Shown here: positions 1-6,861 of the stretch, piece after piece
Layout: each line of letters opens with the position of its first letter
How positions within the stretch are numbered: the first letter of the stretch is position 1
DNA from: a virus
DNA: 58,740 bases
Virus record (IMG/VR): IMGVR_UViG_3300009130_001833
Span: 1-58,740 of that record
Reading direction: 5' to 3' (one strand)
The notes under the pieces: generated by a model
Databases searched by the model: none
Seen by the model: only the letters and a program-made list of their open reading frames with translations
Told to the model about the DNA's origin: nothing
Made by a program: the position numbers and the translations under genes

Positions 1-26
1 GAGTTCAAGTCTCTGGTCCCCTACCA
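1..26 (+). tRNA. 3' end of a tRNA cut by the window edge
   Basis: Only the T-arm and acceptor 3' half are inside the window. A T-loop TTCAAGT (4-10) is followed by a T-stem half (11-15), a seven-base acceptor half GTCCCCT (16-22), discriminator A23 and an encoded CCA (24-26). The anticodon lies upstream and cannot be read. It sits three bases before the next tRNA, so the window opens inside a tRNA array. Confidence 0.6.
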
Positions 27-29
27 TTA

Positions 30-104
30 GCCGCTTTAGCTCAGGGGTAGAGCTTCGGTTTTGTAAACCGATGGTCATCCGTTCAAATCGGATAAGCGGC
101 TCCA
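30..104 (+). tRNA. trnT: tRNA-Thr (anticodon UGU)
   Basis: Complete cloverleaf: acceptor GCCGCTT (30-36) pairs with AAGCGGC (94-100), T101 is the discriminator and CCA 102-104 is encoded. The anticodon stem TCGGT/ACCGA closes a seven-base loop TTTGTAA whose centre reads TGT, which decodes ACA threonine codons. The T-loop is TTCAAAT. It is one base from the next tRNA, so both are probably processed from one transcript. Confidence 0.93.
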
Positions 105-105
105 T

Positions 106-181
106 GCGGGCATAACTCAATTGGTAGAGTGTCAGCCTTCCAAGCTGAATGTTGTGGGTTCGAGACCCACTGCCCGCTCCA
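106..181 (+). tRNA. trnG: tRNA-Gly (anticodon UCC)
   Basis: Acceptor GCGGGCA (106-112) pairs with TGCCCGC (171-177), followed by discriminator T178 and encoded CCA (179-181). The anticodon stem TCAGC/GCTGA closes the loop CTTCCAA with anticodon TCC, reading GGA/GGG glycine codons. The T-arm GTGGG-TTCGAGA-CCCAC is perfect. It is the last tRNA of the array and abuts a terminator. Confidence 0.93.
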
Positions 182-210
182 AGCCTCACCTTCGGGTGGG
201 GCTTTTTATT
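182..210 (+). terminator. Rho-independent terminator after the tRNA array
   Basis: A nine-pair stem (182-190 with 195-203, one G-U pair) is closed by the stable tetraloop TTCG (191-194) and followed by a T-rich tract. It starts directly after the CCA end of tRNA-Gly and should end the tRNA transcript. Confidence 0.9.
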
Positions 211-255
211 TAACATATGTTTTTTTGTGCCGTAAACTTGAGATGGAGAAATATG

Positions 256-456
256 ATGAATAAACTTCTTAAAGCAGCGTTGAGTCAATACGAAGCACAA
301 CGAGATGAAGCTCTGGCCGTGCTCGAAGTTTACTTTAATAATTCTGTAGGAATTGGCGATCATTCTAACTTGTTAAAAGAGATTTTAGAGTGGACTCAAA
401 AACTTACGGAAGCAGAAGAAAATATATCTACATTAAAGACTCACTTTTGTGAATAA
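256..456 (+). CDS. Small helical phage protein, unknown function
   Basis: A 66-residue protein, mostly helical and charged, with a central NNSVGIGDH segment between two helices. It resembles small proteins I associate with marine T4-like phages, but I cannot name a function. An in-frame ATG lies at 253 and another at 256; GGAG at 245-248 is four bases from the first and seven from the second, so 256 is chosen. A longer reading from 217 would begin inside the terminator tail and lacks a ribosome binding site. It stands alone between the tRNA terminator and the leader of the next gene. Confidence 0.65.
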   Translation: MNKLLKAALSQYEAQRDEALAVLEVYFNNSVGIGDHSNLLKEILEWTQKLTEAEENISTLKTHFCE

Positions 457-627
457 AAGACCTACTTAAAACGTATAAGGGTTGCTCGTTAGACTAACTT
501 CAGCGAGCCATCATAACTAAGGTTATGAAACAGTTTCCTACAAAGAGTTCCAATAGTTGCCGTTTTGGCGGCAATGGTTTAAAGAAAAAGTTATAATAAT
601 TTCTTTATTTCTTTAGGAGGAAATAAA
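457..627 (+). other. Intergenic leader before the appendage gene
   Basis: This 171-base stretch holds two small hairpins: CATAAC/GTTATG (512-527) and TTGCCG/CGGCAA (557-574, six-base loop, no T tract). A 23-codon frame at 525-596 begins with MKQFPTKSS, but its only ribosome-binding-like sequence is two bases from the ATG, so it is not called as a gene. AT-rich TTATAATAA at 591-599 could be part of a promoter for the gene at 628. An AGGAGG at 615-620 serves that gene. Confidence 0.4.
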
Positions 628-1719
628 ATGGCTTTAAATATAGTCTCGGGTAGTTTTGCTCTACCCAAACAGATCCACGCATCAATGCTTGGTGGTTACA
701 TGGAAAACGACGCCGTGGCGAATAGCTACGCCGGCCTGCCGGTTCAAGGACAAAACGGCGCTACGGCTGCTGATGTAACAGCAGGTGCTGCGTTGGGTAC
801 CGCCTTTCTCGGCAAAAATAGTTCTATCCTTCAGGCGATTGAGCACGCTGCTTCGTCAACCACTTATTCGGAAGGTCCCGGTATTGACATTACGGCGCAG
901 GAAGTCAAGCTTGACTTTGCTGGCGCTGGTGATTCGACGTTGCCGGCTCATACTCTGGCTGCGACCAGTGTTTTTGCTGCTGCCTCGTTGGGGGGCGCTA
1001 CTGGGAAATTCTCGGAATCCGAGTTGGCTGAATTCCTGGCTGGCACCGTTGCTTCGACAGGTATTGCTGCATCGGCAGGTGTATTAGCGATTGCTGGTGA
1101 TGGTTCTTCGGTCCAGTTAAACGGATCGGGACTGATTGAAGTGAAAGATGGCGGAGTTAGTCTCGCTAAGATGGCCGACCTTTCTCAGGGTTCTCTTATT
1201 GTTGGTGGTCCCCTCGACGCTCCGACTGCTTTGGATGCCAAGGGTGATGGTAAACTCCTTATCGGTAACGGTACGGATCTGAACTCTGTGGAAGTGACTG
1301 GTGATGTGACTCTTACCAACGCTGGTGTTTCGGCAATTGGTACTGGCAAAGTGTTGACAGCTATGCTCGCTGATGATGCTGTCACCCCTGCTAAGATGAG
1401 CCTCTTTGATGATGCTCTGGCAGCTACTGACACGCACATCTTGATCGCTGACGGCACTGACTACAGTTCGTTTGCGATGAGCGGCGATGTTACTCTTAGC
1501 AACGCTGGTGTTTCGGCAATTGGTGCTGGTAAGGTTGATCATGCAATGCTCAACGCTGACGTTTCGACGAGCGGGTTTACTTTCACAACCGAGCCGGTCA
1601 AGTTTGATACGGACATTCTTCGAATCAAAGGTTCGGATGCTGCCGGCAACGCCGACCAAGCATTCAGCCTCAAGGTTGAAGGTGGTATCTTGGTGCTTAC
1701 GGATCAGGGCAACTTCTAA
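628..1719 (+). CDS. Repeat-bearing virion appendage/fibre-like protein
   Basis: 363 residues, rich in Ala, Gly, Ser, Thr and Val, with no signal peptide. Two similar units centre on GDVTL(T/S)NAGVSAIG at about residues 225 and 286, a 61-residue period of the kind seen in beta-rich phage fibre and decoration proteins. The C-terminus (FSLKVEGGILVLTDQ) resembles that of the protein encoded at 6265-6612. A perfect AGGAGG lies seven bases before the ATG and a strong terminator follows, so it is probably a separately and highly expressed virion gene. Its codons are richer in G/C than the flanking genes. A receptor-binding or decoration role is inference. Confidence 0.7.
   Translation: MALNIVSGSFALPKQIHASMLGGYMENDAVANSYAGLPVQGQNGATAADVTAGAALGTAFLGKNSSILQAIEHAASSTTYSEGPGIDITAQEVKLDFAGAGDSTLPAHTLAATSVFAAASLGGATGKFSESELAEFLAGTVASTGIAASAGVLAIAGDGSSVQLNGSGLIEVKDGGVSLAKMADLSQGSLIVGGPLDAPTALDAKGDGKLLIGNGTDLNSVEVTGDVTLTNAGVSAIGTGKVLTAMLADDAVTPAKMSLFDDALAATDTHILIADGTDYSSFAMSGDVTLSNAGVSAIGAGKVDHAMLNADVSTSGFTFTTEPVKFDTDILRIKGSDAAGNADQAFSLKVEGGILVLTDQGNF
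1318..1524 (+). repeat. Direct repeat inside the appendage gene
   Basis: A 24-base identical segment occurs at 1318-1341 and 1501-1524, in the same reading frame and 183 bases apart (61 codons). It encodes NAGVSAIG in both copies, and flanking codons are similar but diverged. This points to an internal duplication of a fibre-repeat unit and to a possible site for repeat-number change by recombination. Confidence 0.8.
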
Positions 1720-1751
1720 TAGCTTAGAAGTTTTACTAAAGGTTATTTTAA

Positions 1752-1779
1752 ACAGGGGGCTTCGGCTCCCTGTTTTTTT
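1752..1779 (+). terminator. Rho-independent terminator after the appendage gene
   Basis: A nine-pair stem (1752-1760 with 1765-1773, one G-U) with a TTCG loop is followed by seven Ts. It has the same design as the tRNA and tmRNA terminators in this window. It separates the appendage gene from the J-domain gene. Confidence 0.9.
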
Positions 1780-1794
1780 ATGTCTATTTATATT

Positions 1795-2412
1795 ATGTCC
1801 AACAAAATTAAGATCAAGAAACACCTCCTCCAATATGGATATCTCCAATTGGAAAAACAAGAAGTTGATGACATTTGTGGAAATGTAGAAAAAGAAATAA
1901 GAAAGTTTTTCGAAAAAGAATTCCCCGAAGAGTTTAAAAAATTCAACACCAAAAAGGAAAACGAAGAAAAGGAACGATTAAAAAAGACAATAAGTGATCC
2001 TGAAGAGGAAACACAAGATATAAAAGAGAATTCCGAAGAAACAGAGGATAAAAAAGAAAAGAGTTCAGGCAAGAACCCGGATGTAAAAAAGATATATAGA
2101 AAAATAGCAGAAAAATCTCACCCGGACAAAACCGGTGATAACACCCATGCAGATATTTTCAGTGCTGCCGCCGAAGCTTACAAATCTAACAATGTGGCAA
2201 AGCTGTTAGATTTGGCAGCTTTGCTCAATATTGAGTTTACGGATCTGTCGGAAGATACGATAAATATATTAGAAAATAACATCACTTCCTTAAACAAGTA
2301 TATACATAATAAGAAGACTTCAACAGGGTGGAAGTGGCATACCTCCAAATCTGATGAAGAAAAGGTAGAGATTATAACTTTTATTTTAAAAACAGAGGGA
2401 ATAATAAAATGA
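1795..2412 (+). CDS. J-domain (DnaJ-like) phage protein
   Basis: 205 residues from the ATG at 1795. An N-terminal helical part and a very acidic/lysine-rich linker precede a J-domain-like segment (about residues 97-145) with the diagnostic HPD at H109-P-D. That motif activates the ATPase of Hsp70 (DnaK), so the protein may recruit host DnaK to virion assembly or replication. The zinc-finger and C-terminal domains of true DnaJ are absent. An in-frame ATG at 1780 overlaps the T tract of the preceding terminator, so 1795 is preferred; neither has a Shine-Dalgarno. Its stop overlaps the start of the next gene, suggesting coupling. Confidence 0.75.
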   Translation: MSNKIKIKKHLLQYGYLQLEKQEVDDICGNVEKEIRKFFEKEFPEEFKKFNTKKENEEKERLKKTISDPEEETQDIKENSEETEDKKEKSSGKNPDVKKIYRKIAEKSHPDKTGDNTHADIFSAAAEAYKSNNVAKLLDLAALLNIEFTDLSEDTINILENNITSLNKYIHNKKTSTGWKWHTSKSDEEKVEIITFILKTEGIIK

Positions 2413-2726
2413 AAAGAAAAAAATTAAGCTTCTCGGTACCAGTCGAAGATGTTCGTGCTATCGCTAATACAGTGGTTGGATTACAACTTACTCGTTTTGG
2501 GAAAAGATATACTGAAATAGGAATAGAACTGGATGAAGCCTCACGAGATGGAAATAATATTGATATTTTAGAAAAATTACAGTCATTAGTAGACCTTTTC
2601 GAAGTATCTATAGAAGAGATTGAAAGGGTGTCGGAACTTATTGAGTGTGTTCCTCCTATAGAAGAAGCCGAAGAAGAAGACGCCGAGGAAGAGCCAAAAA
2701 AAAGGCTTCCCAAGAGTAAGAGATGA
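2409..2726 (+). CDS. Small protein with acidic C-terminus, unknown
   Basis: 105 residues with a basic N-terminus, a helical middle that could form a short coiled coil, and a tail of consecutive Glu/Asp followed by a basic KKRLPKSKR end. It overlaps the J-domain gene by four bases (ATGA), with a GAGGG upstream of the ATG, so the two are probably translated together. I recognise no family. The alternating acid and base tail suggests a nucleic-acid or protein-binding accessory of the J-domain protein, which is inference only. Confidence 0.6.
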   Translation: MKRKKLSFSVPVEDVRAIANTVVGLQLTRFGKRYTEIGIELDEASRDGNNIDILEKLQSLVDLFEVSIEEIERVSELIECVPPIEEAEEEDAEEEPKKRLPKSKR

Positions 2727-2748
2727 TGGAACGACGGAACTGTGTGCG

Positions 2749-2868
2749 ATGGGTCCGGCGGGAGCTTATATGACCCCCGATGGGAAATGGACTCCTATGG
2801 ACTATCCCGACCAACACAGAGATCTTCAAAAATCTGACGTATCTGAAGAAAAACTGTCTCGGAGTTAA
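2749..2868 (+). CDS. Possible 39-residue micro-protein
   Basis: An open frame of 39 codons beginning MGPAGAYMTPDGKWTPMDYP, rich in Gly, Pro, Asp and aromatic residues. It starts 23 bases after the preceding plus-strand gene. Its last 74 bases overlap the 3' end of the minus-strand lipoprotein gene. There is no clear Shine-Dalgarno. The composition of the first half looks like a real protein, but the frame is short and the overlap is convergent. Confidence 0.25.
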   Translation: MGPAGAYMTPDGKWTPMDYPDQHRDLQKSDVSEEKLSRS

Positions 2869-4063
2869 CAGCGGGGGTGAATAACCGATCCTGTTCTCCT
2901 CTTACCATCTGAATAAAAGATGCGTGATGTTCAGGGAGAGCAAAAACAAATATTTCAAAACCGTGTTCCACCGCAAAAGCATTTACCTGAGGTGTGTTGG
3001 AATTAGTAATGGTCTGAGCGATTTCATCAGTCATTAGAATTATTACCTTTTGGTTTCCCGGCGTCCAACTAAAAGGATACATCCCGTTCATAGACCATAA
3101 GGTAACATCGATAGAGGGCTCAATGCCGCCATCATCTATCATCCGAGCCGCTTCTAAATAATGTAAAAATTCATCAGCAGGAACGAAGTCAGTTATTAGC
3201 TCGGAATGGCGGTGTAACGGCGGCTCAAAGTTGCCCCGGTTCTGCCTGCCTATGACAGCCAGTCCAAATCGAAAATTGCTCGTCAAAGGGTCGTCTAAAA
3301 GCGGTGTAATACCTTCTATCATCGATCCTATCTCATCATCAAACGAACCAGAAATATCGAGAACAAAAACTAAATCTACACCACGAGTATCAAACCCTTC
3401 ATCGACTTCGCCGTCACAATCATTATCTAAATTGTCACAAAGTTCTCCGGCTGGTAGGATTTGTCCATCACAGGGTCCATCGAACCCACCATCTGTACAA
3501 TAGCGAACACCCGCCCGGCATTCTCCCACAGCCATTGTCCCTTCGGGTCCTTCATAGCATACGATTGCCGTAGTATTAGCAATGCCTTCATCCACGGATC
3601 CGTTGCAGTTATTATCCAAACCATCACATGCTTCTTCAGCAGGACCCACATGTCCCTCACAATGTAGTGCGCCATTATCACATTTCATAACTCCAGGGGT
3701 ACAAAGACCTACACCATAGTCGGCCCCTTCGACAAACCCACAGAGTTGGTGTTGCTCGGGAAACTTGTCATCGATGCCGGCACTACAGTCGTTGTCTATG
3801 CCGTCACATATCTCTTCTGACGGACCCATTGCACCGACACATTCTGACCAACCTTGAAAAGTACAAGTTTTCAATCCATAAGCACATTGACCCGGCTGTT
3901 GAGGGATAGGGTCCGTTACGGCATTTGGAAAAGACTCTCCGTTATGGTTGCAGACCATCTTATGTCCGGGGGTACACTCAAGTCTTACCAGTTCCTCATC
4001 ATCTATACACGCAGTACAAGCAGTCAAAAACAAGGGCACAAAAAATAAAACAAAGCGTTTCAT
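2795..4063 (-). CDS. Lipoprotein with MopE-type repeats and a VWA domain
   Basis: 422 residues. The N-terminus is a lipoprotein signal with lipobox LTAC (lipidated Cys16). Three cysteine-rich repeats follow, each ending in a CDG/N-LDNDC-type motif (about residues 84-100, 144-160 and 207-224), the putative metal-binding MopE motif common in Myxococcota-like exported proteins. A von Willebrand A domain runs from about residue 230 to the end, with MIDAS residues D236-x-S238-x-S240 and TD at 345-346. It should sit in the outer membrane or periplasm and bind a protein ligand through a divalent metal. It is the last gene of a three-gene minus-strand operon (ATGA overlap with 4060-4530). Its role in a phage is unknown: host adhesion change, superinfection exclusion or cell-surface binding are possible. 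Confidence 0.85.
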   Translation of the reverse strand: MKRFVLFFVPLFLTACTACIDDEELVRLECTPGHKMVCNHNGESFPNAVTDPIPQQPGQCAYGLKTCTFQGWSECVGAMGPSEEICDGIDNDCSAGIDDKFPEQHQLCGFVEGADYGVGLCTPGVMKCDNGALHCEGHVGPAEEACDGLDNNCNGSVDEGIANTTAIVCYEGPEGTMAVGECRAGVRYCTDGGFDGPCDGQILPAGELCDNLDNDCDGEVDEGFDTRGVDLVFVLDISGSFDDEIGSMIEGITPLLDDPLTSNFRFGLAVIGRQNRGNFEPPLHRHSELITDFVPADEFLHYLEAARMIDDGGIEPSIDVTLWSMNGMYPFSWTPGNQKVIILMTDEIAQTITNSNTPQVNAFAVEHGFEIFVFALPEHHASFIQMVRGEQDRLFTPAVNSETVFLQIRQIFEDLCVGRDSP

Positions 4064-4530
4064 TCCATTGTAGCCTCAACACAAGCCTCGTGAGAGGAAT
4101 ACAGAATCATGGATAACACCGTGCTGCCAAAAACACGAAATCTTACTTTTCTAAGAGGTAATTGGTCAGGGGTATAAGATGCCGTCATGATAATGGGCGG
4201 CGTGTCGTCAGATTGTGTAGGAAGTTTGAACGCAAAAAGTAATGAATTGCCAGGACCATTTTGAAGAATGCCGGCAATATATCCTTCTTGGATAACTTCG
4301 GGAATACCTATTTGGGTAGGGGAATTAGAACCCGGCTCTGTTGTAATTCGATCACTTATGTGTACGACCCATTTACAGTTGCCGTTTTGACCAGGCGTAT
4401 AAAACGCAGATTTTTTGGCAATAACAGTCTGGTAAAGATTATTGGCTTTAGTTTGATAATACAAAGCAACCGCGCTTGAGACGGCTAATAAACATAACAA
4501 TATAAGTCGTTGGCTAATTTTACCCAACAT
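4060..4530 (-). CDS. Membrane-anchored exported protein, unknown
   Basis: 156 residues with one N-terminal hydrophobic segment (about residues 8-24) that could be a signal anchor, followed by a beta-rich soluble part with two cysteines (in GNCKW and HEACVE) that could pair outside the cytoplasm. A strong AAGGAGG lies seven bases before the ATG. Its stop overlaps the start of the MopE/VWA lipoprotein gene by four bases, so the two are probably co-translated and may act together at the envelope. No family is recognised. Confidence 0.65.
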   Translation of the reverse strand: MLGKISQRLILLCLLAVSSAVALYYQTKANNLYQTVIAKKSAFYTPGQNGNCKWVVHISDRITTEPGSNSPTQIGIPEVIQEGYIAGILQNGPGNSLLFAFKLPTQSDDTPPIIMTASYTPDQLPLRKVRFRVFGSTVLSMILYSSHEACVEATME

Positions 4531-4543
4531 TTAAAGACCCTCC

Positions 4544-4798
4544 TTATGGAAGAGGTTCTAAATTGAGTACCTCTCCGGTGGGGGATAAAGTAATAAAAGG
4601 CATCTTCTTTATCTCTTTATTAAGTATCTGGTTATTCGGAGTTTTTGTCTTCTTTTCTATCCAGACAAGAATTTGGGTTTTCTCTTTTACTTGTCCCACA
4701 TAGGACCATTTGCCCTCTATTTTTTGCCAAATTTGTGGAAAGTCAACAGTTTGTCCCGCTAACAACAGGAGACCCGAGATTAATATAGTGTTTAACAT
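4544..4798 (-). CDS. Small exported protein, unknown
   Basis: 84 residues. Residues 1-17 look like a cleavable signal peptide (hydrophobic core, small residues before a Gln). The remaining part of about 67 residues is lysine-rich and beta-strand-like (KWSYVGQVKEKTQILVWIE). It is the first gene of the minus-strand operon, 13 bases ahead of the next gene. It might be a periplasmic partner of the two proteins that follow. It is not obviously a spanin or holin. Confidence 0.55.
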   Translation of the reverse strand: MLNTILISGLLLLAGQTVDFPQIWQKIEGKWSYVGQVKEKTQILVWIEKKTKTPNNQILNKEIKKMPFITLSPTGEVLNLEPLP

Positions 4799-4881
4799 TT
4801 AGTTCTTCTAATCCTTTCTGGAAATCCGTCGAGCAGATTTACTATGGATAATTAGTCCCTCTTCAATCTACTTACTATATT
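4799..4881. promoter_or_regulatory. Divergent intergenic region between exported-protein units
   Basis: These 83 bases separate the minus-strand operon (start 4798) from the plus-strand protease gene (start 4882), so they must hold at least the minus-strand promoter. An AAGGA in minus orientation lies before the 4798 start. AT-rich TACTATATT immediately precedes the plus-strand ATG. I cannot assign convincing -35/-10 pairs. Confidence 0.35.
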
Positions 4882-5778
4882 ATGATGAAAAAAACCCCTT
4901 TTTACGTTAAGTTTCTTATAGTTGGGCTCCTCAGCCTTGCCAGTTGCGTCAGTGGTTGTTCAACAGTTAATATCACTCAGTCGGCTAATAAAGAATTACT
5001 CCCTCGGCATTCTTTTGTGCAAATTCAGCAATCCGTTCAATTGGAAGGATGTGGAGTTGATAAAAAAACAAATGAAGTCCGGTGCCAGACGGCTGTGATG
5101 AGATATGTGTCGTCGGGAGCTTATGTATTTCATAGTGAAGTGGCAGAAGGTTATTCTTATGTCCTGACAGCAGGTCATTCCTGTCAAACCTCAGTCCCTA
5201 AAGAACAAAACATTAATGGTTATAGAATCTTAAATAAAGGATCTCTCTTTAAAGTCGTGAATTTACAAGGAAATAGTCATACGGCTGAAGTAGTAGAGAT
5301 AAATGATCGGTTTGATCTGTGCCTCATGAAAGTAGCGGATGTTTATAAGAGACCGGCAGTTCTAAAGGTAGCTCCGTCCGAGCCTCTACGTGGCGAGACG
5401 GTTTTTAATATGGCTGCCCCTCATGGACTTTTCTGGCCCGGAACCGTCTTGATTTTCAAAGGACAATTTTCTGGATATCATACGAGGGGTTTTTCAGTTT
5501 ATACACTCCCCACTAAGCCTGGATCAAGTGGGTCACCTATATTAAATTCAATGAACCAGTTGGTCGGAGTTATTTTTGCCGGGTATCCCACAATAGAAAA
5601 TGTAGGCTTATCATCTCCTTTGGTAGCTATTAAAGTCTTCTTAAAACGCTCCATTGCAAAAGGAGAGATGAAAATGTGGGAAAAAAACAATAAGCCCGCA
5701 CCAAATACTTCGGTAGAAAGGTTGTGGATTAAACAAAAATTAAAAAGCAAATTAGGTGAATTCTTTAAAACTGAATAG
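4882..5778 (+). CDS. Trypsin-like serine protease, lipoprotein
   Basis: 298 residues. A hydrophobic N-terminus ends in a lipobox (LASC, Cys22, or VSGC, Cys26), so the enzyme is probably anchored in the envelope. The chymotrypsin-fold triad is visible: H99 in TAGHS, D145 in FDL and S216 in GSSGSP. The family cleaves peptide bonds C-terminal to residues set by its S1 pocket; the substrate here is unknown. The C-terminal 60 residues are basic and have no PDZ domain, unlike DegP/HtrA. It is divergent from the minus-strand exported-protein operon and close to it, so the four genes form an envelope-directed island. It differs from the self-processing prohead proteases, which stay cytoplasmic. ATG 4882 or 4885 is the start; neither has a Shine-Dalgarno. 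Confidence 0.85.
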   Translation: MMKKTPFYVKFLIVGLLSLASCVSGCSTVNITQSANKELLPRHSFVQIQQSVQLEGCGVDKKTNEVRCQTAVMRYVSSGAYVFHSEVAEGYSYVLTAGHSCQTSVPKEQNINGYRILNKGSLFKVVNLQGNSHTAEVVEINDRFDLCLMKVADVYKRPAVLKVAPSEPLRGETVFNMAAPHGLFWPGTVLIFKGQFSGYHTRGFSVYTLPTKPGSSGSPILNSMNQLVGVIFAGYPTIENVGLSSPLVAIKVFLKRSIAKGEMKMWEKNNKPAPNTSVERLWIKQKLKSKLGEFFKTE

Positions 5779-5788
5779 GTAAGTTACT

Positions 5789-6268
5789 ATGGCGGAAAAC
5801 GATTTTCAAAATATAGGTCGTCCCAAAGGCTGGAATTCATCGACGTGGGGGGCAGCGAGGTTCCCCTTATCTGCAAGTCCTTTAGGTGAGCCAATTAATA
5901 TTCCATCCGGGTCTGTAGGGGGTGGAACTATTGTACACACAGTAGCTACTAATGTTAATTCACTGGAGGAAATTTATATCTATGCCTCCAATTATAGCAC
6001 CGCGGCACAGAACATTACTATGTCGTTAGCGACAAGTTCAGCGGGAGCGTTTACTGGCTCTAATCAAATAATCGCCCCCGTAGCTGCTCAAAATGGACCT
6101 ATTCTATGCTTTCCTGGGATCCCAATTCATAGTCCCGCTGATAATGCTGTCAACTTGTATATTACTACTAATGCCAGTAACGCTATCAATATTTTTGGCT
6201 ATGTCTTGCGCTATTATCCTAAATCTACTAATCGTAATGATACCACTTATGGGTACGTTTTAGAATGA
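5789..6268 (+). CDS. Beta-rich virion-type protein, unknown
   Basis: 159 residues, rich in Ser, Thr, Asn, Ala and Ile, with alternating hydrophobic strands (EEIYIYASNYS, AVNLYITTNASNAINIFGYVLRYY). This composition is typical of phage decoration or fibre domains with a jelly-roll fold. No signal peptide. It starts ten bases after the protease gene and its stop overlaps the next start (ATGA). A structural role is inferred from composition and the neighbouring small structural-like gene. Confidence 0.6.
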   Translation: MAENDFQNIGRPKGWNSSTWGAARFPLSASPLGEPINIPSGSVGGGTIVHTVATNVNSLEEIYIYASNYSTAAQNITMSLATSSAGAFTGSNQIIAPVAAQNGPILCFPGIPIHSPADNAVNLYITTNASNAINIFGYVLRYYPKSTNRNDTTYGYVLE

Positions 6269-6612
6269 GTCGCGGATTAAGCGTACGACGGATGTTGGGT
6301 CCAGTCAATGCCGTTATGGGCGGAGAAATGTCTTCTTCTGCGGGCGGTGGAGGCGGTGGAGGCTCTTTAACCATCACCAATAACGTTAATGGTTATTTAT
6401 TAAAGGCAACCGGCGAGAATAACAAAATAGAAGGCATCCCAGCCATGCAATATGATTCTTCTACTACTACGTTATCTTCGAGTGCTAATTTGTATGTTTC
6501 AGGCTCAACACACTATTTATATTTACACGGTGTAGATGAAACGGGACAGCCTGCTAAATTCAAGGTAGCTATTGAAGGAGGCATCCTGACTATTCCAGGC
6601 TCTCAAGCATAG
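6265..6612 (+). CDS. Small Gly-rich structural protein
   Basis: 115 residues. A basic N-terminus is followed by a run of seven glycines (about residues 28-34), then a beta-rich part ending in FKVAIEGGILTIPG. That end matches the C-terminus of the appendage protein encoded at 628-1719 (LKVEGGILVL), so the two may share a C-terminal trimerisation or attachment unit. It overlaps the previous gene by four bases. A short fibre or fibre-tip protein is plausible but not proven. Confidence 0.6.
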   Translation: MSRGLSVRRMLGPVNAVMGGEMSSSAGGGGGGGSLTITNNVNGYLLKATGENNKIEGIPAMQYDSSTTTLSSSANLYVSGSTHYLYLHGVDETGQPAKFKVAIEGGILTIPGSQA

Positions 6613-6620
6613 GGGATACA

Positions 6621-6860
6621 ATGTTTAGGAAAATAACAAAAACTTTTCTATTAAACGAAGCACTAAAAGTCGATCCGGGTGCATCGATCCAGGCTCTCTA
6701 CGACTTCATGTCTACGGTTAAGTTTCCCAACAAAAGAGATAACAACAGATTACAAGTAGCGAAAGAACACCTGAGATCTATCAAACAGCATGTAAGAAAG
6801 CTGAATGAACAAGTCAACAACTTAGAAGAACAACTACGAGTCCTAAACGAGGAGAAGTAA
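6621..6860 (+). CDS. Small coiled-coil protein, unknown
   Basis: 79 residues. The last 40 form an evident heptad coiled coil (HLRSIKQHVRKLNEQVNNLEEQ). A GGGGATAC upstream provides a weak ribosome binding site. It lies one base from the start of the 1105-residue nucleotidyltransferase gene, and the GAGGAGAAG that serves that gene is inside its last codons, so the two are probably coupled. Function unknown. Confidence 0.55.
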   Translation: MFRKITKTFLLNEALKVDPGASIQALYDFMSTVKFPNKRDNNRLQVAKEHLRSIKQHVRKLNEQVNNLEEQLRVLNEEK

Positions 6861-6861
6861 T

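Noticed and set aside
525-596. 23-codon frame before the appendage gene
   Set aside because: Too short, and its AAGG is only two bases from the ATG; kept only as a note in the leader entry.
1117-1860. Long minus-strand frame opposite the appendage gene
   Set aside because: It is the antisense shadow of a gene with a perfect ribosome binding site and covers a terminator; it has no ribosome binding site and an unlikely composition.
4882-5778. Prohead (capsid maturation) protease
   Set aside because: It has a lipoprotein signal and a chymotrypsin-type triad, while prohead proteases are cytoplasmic and of other folds; no capsid genes are near.
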